From NCBI RefSeq assembly GCF_010093025.1, contig NZ_CP048114.1, positions 3,348,001-3,412,000 of the forward strand: DNA of 64,000 nt, in the 5' to 3' direction. The stretch comes from Edaphobacter sp. 12200R-103. Its GTDB lineage: Bacteria > Acidobacteriota > Terriglobia > Terriglobales > Acidobacteriaceae. Made by a program: the position numbers and the translations under genes. Under the pieces are notes generated by a model. The model did no database searches and had not been told where the DNA came from. It saw nothing but the letters and a program-made list of their open reading frames with translations. This document shows positions 61,891-64,000 of this stretch, in pieces (the stretch's first letter is position 1; each line of letters starts with the position of its first letter).

Positions 61891-61926
61891 CGCAGATCCT
61901 TCTGCTGCGCTTCGCTCAGGATGACA
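61891..61926 (-). repeat. Family A hairpin repeat
   Basis: CGCAGATCCTTCTGCTGCGC, then TTCGCTCAGGATGACAC. Confidence 0.82.
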
Positions 61927-62000
61927 CCACCATCTGGACAACGCGCTCTTCACCCCACACGCGCAGTTCCCACCATCACCAACCTGCCGCAGCTCGGCAA

Positions 62001-62056
62001 CCGGGTGCCCCATCTTCGCGACGGCTTCATCGTCGCTAAGATGGGTTTGCAGGATG
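62001..62056 (+). repeat. Family B repeat with compensated stem
   Basis: GGGTGCCCCATCTTCGCGAC, GGCTTCATCGTCGCTAAGAT, GGGTTTGCAGGAT. CCATCTT pairs exactly with AAGATGG, and GCGACG with CGTCGC. Confidence 0.9.
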
Positions 62057-62074
62057 CACGCTGCAGCCAAACCT

Positions 62075-62332
62075 CTATCCCTTCGCCCAAACACTCGCAT
62101 TCAGGCACTCCACCACGCCATCCACAATCGCGCTCAGCCCCGCGGTAAACCGATCCGCATCGACGATCTGCTTCGCAGCCACCGCATCCGTAATGTTCAG
62201 CGCCGCGCCCACAATCTCGAGCGCAGCCTTCTTCTTGTGCTCGCCGCCACCGTCCCCGATCAGCGCCTCTGTCCCATGCAGCGCGGCCGGCAGAAACGCC
62301 AGCGCGCGCAGAAAGATCTTCAGGAAATCCAT
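62075..62332 (-). CDS. Small phage-cluster protein, unknown
   Basis: An 85-residue protein (MDFLKIFLRALAFLPAALHG, then AALEIVGAALNITDAVAAKQ) with alternating helices. ATG 62332 has AAGGAGG ahead; the frame is open 16 codons further upstream. It is last in a three-gene minus-strand run with a coiled-coil protein and a tail-type protein, as found at the end of phage tail and lysis modules. Confidence 0.7.
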   Translation of the reverse strand: MDFLKIFLRALAFLPAALHGTEALIGDGGGEHKKKAALEIVGAALNITDAVAAKQIVDADRFTAGLSAIVDGVVECLNASVWAKG

Positions 62333-62360
62333 CGCGTCCTCCTTAGATTTTTTCTGTCCG

Positions 62361-62576
62361 CTACCGTCGGAAGTAGTCAATGGCGAGATGCGCCAGCGTC
62401 ACCAGTGCGCCTACTGCCGTCGTAAATCCCTTCACCCGCTGCACACTGCGCTCGTGCCGCTCCACGCGCTCTTCAATCTGGGTCAGCCTTCCCGGCTGCC
62501 CAATCCCCATCAACTGGTCCATCTGGCTCTTCAAAACACGCAAGTCCCCCAGGACCTGTCCTTCAAACTCCGTCAT
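62361..62576 (-). CDS. Coiled-coil protein with C-terminal membrane segment (holin/XhlA-like)
   Basis: A 71-residue protein: a helical coil (LGDLRVLKSQMDQLMG, QIEERVERHERSVQRVKG) followed by one membrane helix (FTTAVGALVTLAHLAIDYF). This plan matches small phage lysis proteins of the XhlA/holin-accessory type, but similarity is structural only. It lies 25 bases after the tail-type gene. Confidence 0.7.
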   Translation of the reverse strand: MTEFEGQVLGDLRVLKSQMDQLMGIGQPGRLTQIEERVERHERSVQRVKGFTTAVGALVTLAHLAIDYFRR

Positions 62577-62601
62577 GCCACACCCCCACCTCTACCCGTC
62601 C

Positions 62602-64000
62602 TCATGCGACGGGCAGGTTCGTAAACACAGCACTGGAAAAACGCGAGTACACCGGCGGATTCGATCCGTCGTACATGCGCACGTAGTAGCGCTCCGCCTG
62701 CGCCTCGCGAGGAATCGAGAAGCTGCGCACCGGGCTTCGCAGCACCAGGTCCTGATCGACGAAGGGACCGAAGTCCCAGTCGCGCCGCCGCACCTCGAAG
62801 CCTCCATCCGCAGGAGGATCAATGCCCGCATCGATCTGCAACGCCGTCCCGGTTGCACTCACCAGCGCTAGGTTCTGCAGATTCGCCAGCACCGCTCCCG
62901 GAGCGCTCGCCGCCGTCTCCGGCAGCAGAGCATCGACTGCCACGGACTCCGACAGCTTCATCCCCAGGCCTTCGGCCCAGTCGTTCGCAAACGCGATGCG
63001 ATACTGCCGCAACTCCGGACGCGCATGCCCATCCTCGATGGTCACGTTCCGCACGATCACCTTGAGGGAGTCTCCGCCGGAGCGAAGATCGAGCACATCG
63101 CCCGGCCAGATGTCCTCCGCCGGATTCGTCGCTGCATAGCTGCCCGAGACCGCCGCCGACCTGCTCCCGGCAAAGCGCAGCACCGCCTGGGCCGCGGCCT
63201 CGCAGTCCTGCGAGCTCCGCGCCGGAGGATGCATCACCTTGCCCGTCCACTGCGCCGCACCAGGAATACCGCCCTGCTGCTCCGCCGCCACGCTGGCCGC
63301 ATCGCTCAGCCGTGCCACCGCTCGCCGCCGTCCGCGATACCACACGGTGAAGCGCTCGCCCACGACAGGAATCCTGCCCGCAAAGAACGTAATCCTCCCC
63401 GCAGGCGACACCATGCAGTCCACACCCTCGCCCGCCGCGCCCGTCATGCGGGTCAGCTGCGATCCATCGGAGAACGTGCTCACCATCCACACCGAGCCCG
63501 CCTGCCGGATGCGACAGTATCCGATCGAACCCACCAGCTCCACGCTGTTGACCGCGGCATACGTGCATCGGGCAGGCGACGTCACCACTGTGCTTGAGTA
63601 CAGCACGGTCGCCGGAGTATTCGACGCTGCGCCCTGATCGACCAGCTCGAACAACAGCGACATCGGCGCATCGACCGAGCCACCGCCGTAGGCCTCCATG
63701 ACGCCGTCCACCATCGTGTACCAGGTCTGCAGCACACGCTCTGTCTCCGGGCAGTGCAGCCGTATGCGCAGCGTGTAGTTGTGGCCGTTCTGCACCGTGA
63801 ACGGCGTCCCTACCTCGACCCCGTTGACGAACGGAACCAGCAGCGTCGCTCCTCCGCTCTGGCGCACGTTGTATCCGGCAAAGCAGTTCGAAGCCAGCAC
63901 CGGCCCGTTGTACAGCCCACATACGATTCCCGTGCTTGGGCTGTTGAGCACAACACTGCCCGCCTCGACCACCAGCGTTCCACCCATCTCAATCAGATCG
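62602..64000 (-). CDS. Phage tail-type protein (N-terminus outside window)
   Basis: At least 465 residues, open to the window edge. The visible part has strand-rich repeats (VVEAGSVVLNSPSTGIVCGL, FTVQNGHNYTLRIRLHCPET), a middle region with GRITFFAGRIPVVGERFTVW, and a fibronectin-like C-terminal domain (SFSIPREAQAERYYVRMYDG). It resembles central tail or baseplate proteins of tailed phages or phage-like particles. No integrase or portal gene is visible, so prophage and domesticated tail cannot be separated. Confidence 0.7.
   Translation of the reverse strand, partial: DLIEMGGTLVVEAGSVVLNSPSTGIVCGLYNGPVLASNCFAGYNVRQSGGATLLVPFVNGVEVGTPFTVQNGHNYTLRIRLHCPETERVLQTWYTMVDGVMEAYGGGSVDAPMSLLFELVDQGAASNTPATVLYSSTVVTSPARCTYAAVNSVELVGSIGYCRIRQAGSVWMVSTFSDGSQLTRMTGAAGEGVDCMVSPAGRITFFAGRIPVVGERFTVWYRGRRRAVARLSDAASVAAEQQGGIPGAAQWTGKVMHPPARSSQDCEAAAQAVLRFAGSRSAAVSGSYAATNPAEDIWPGDVLDLRSGGDSLKVIVRNVTIEDGHARPELRQYRIAFANDWAEGLGMKLSESVAVDALLPETAASAPGAVLANLQNLALVSATGTALQIDAGIDPPADGGFEVRRRDWDFGPFVDQDLVLRSPVRSFSIPREAQAERYYVRMYDGSNPPVYSRFSSAVFTNLPVA

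Larger units (their letters stand above)
61701..62074. other. Intergenic region between DNA ligase and phage-like genes
   Basis: About 370 bases with no gene, with two family A copies in opposite orientation and one family B copy at the right end. Confidence 0.6.

Overview
This 64-kb window comes from a GC-rich bacterial chromosome. The gene set points to an acidobacterium of the Terriglobia (Terriglobus/Granulicella/Edaphobacter-like). The clues are a PadR plus orphan duplicated ABC permease (ADOP) pair, a BlaI/M56 pair with a TonB-like C-terminus, the YidC N-terminus, many small structured intergenic repeats, and GH51 and GMC carbohydrate or redox enzymes. The genus is an inference; no rRNA or tRNA gene is visible.

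Layout. 0-12 kb is mostly housekeeping: yidC, dnaN, thpR with a Nudix gene, an acyltransferase, an esterase, ruvX, a YeiP/EfpL-type elongation factor and a quinone oxidoreductase. 12-28 kb is accessory: the BlaI/M56 pair with a clear operator, a Tat-exported GH51 arabinofuranosidase, the PadR-ADOP cassette flanked by long direct repeats, VOC proteins, alpha/beta hydrolases and two LysR regulators. 28-37 kb holds the lipoyl genes: a three-lipoyl-domain E2, lipB and lpd on one strand, interrupted by two unknown membrane proteins, a nuclease-helicase (DUF2075) gene, a REP-like hairpin array and an AT-rich membrane gene. 37-58 kb returns to metabolism and core genes: GMC oxidoreductase, a histidine kinase, nucleoside hydrolase, a frameshifted panE, hemB, a second PadR pair, glyA, a LarA-like protein, a guanidine-III riboswitch with a Gdx/SugE exporter, accD, murJ, a methyltransferase and thrS. 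58-64 kb has an Ntn hydrolase, an IS110-type remnant, an ATP-dependent DNA ligase and the edge of a phage tail-like module.

The most unusual layer is not a gene. Two families of small hairpin repeats (called A and B here) fill most of the larger intergenic gaps. All family B copies left of about 10 kb are on the minus strand and all right of about 41 kb are on the plus strand. This follows a reversal of GC skew that I place near 32.7-35.7 kb. Family B copies keep their stems by compensatory changes, and three diverged copies appear to be translated inside the Ala/Pro linkers of the E2 protein.
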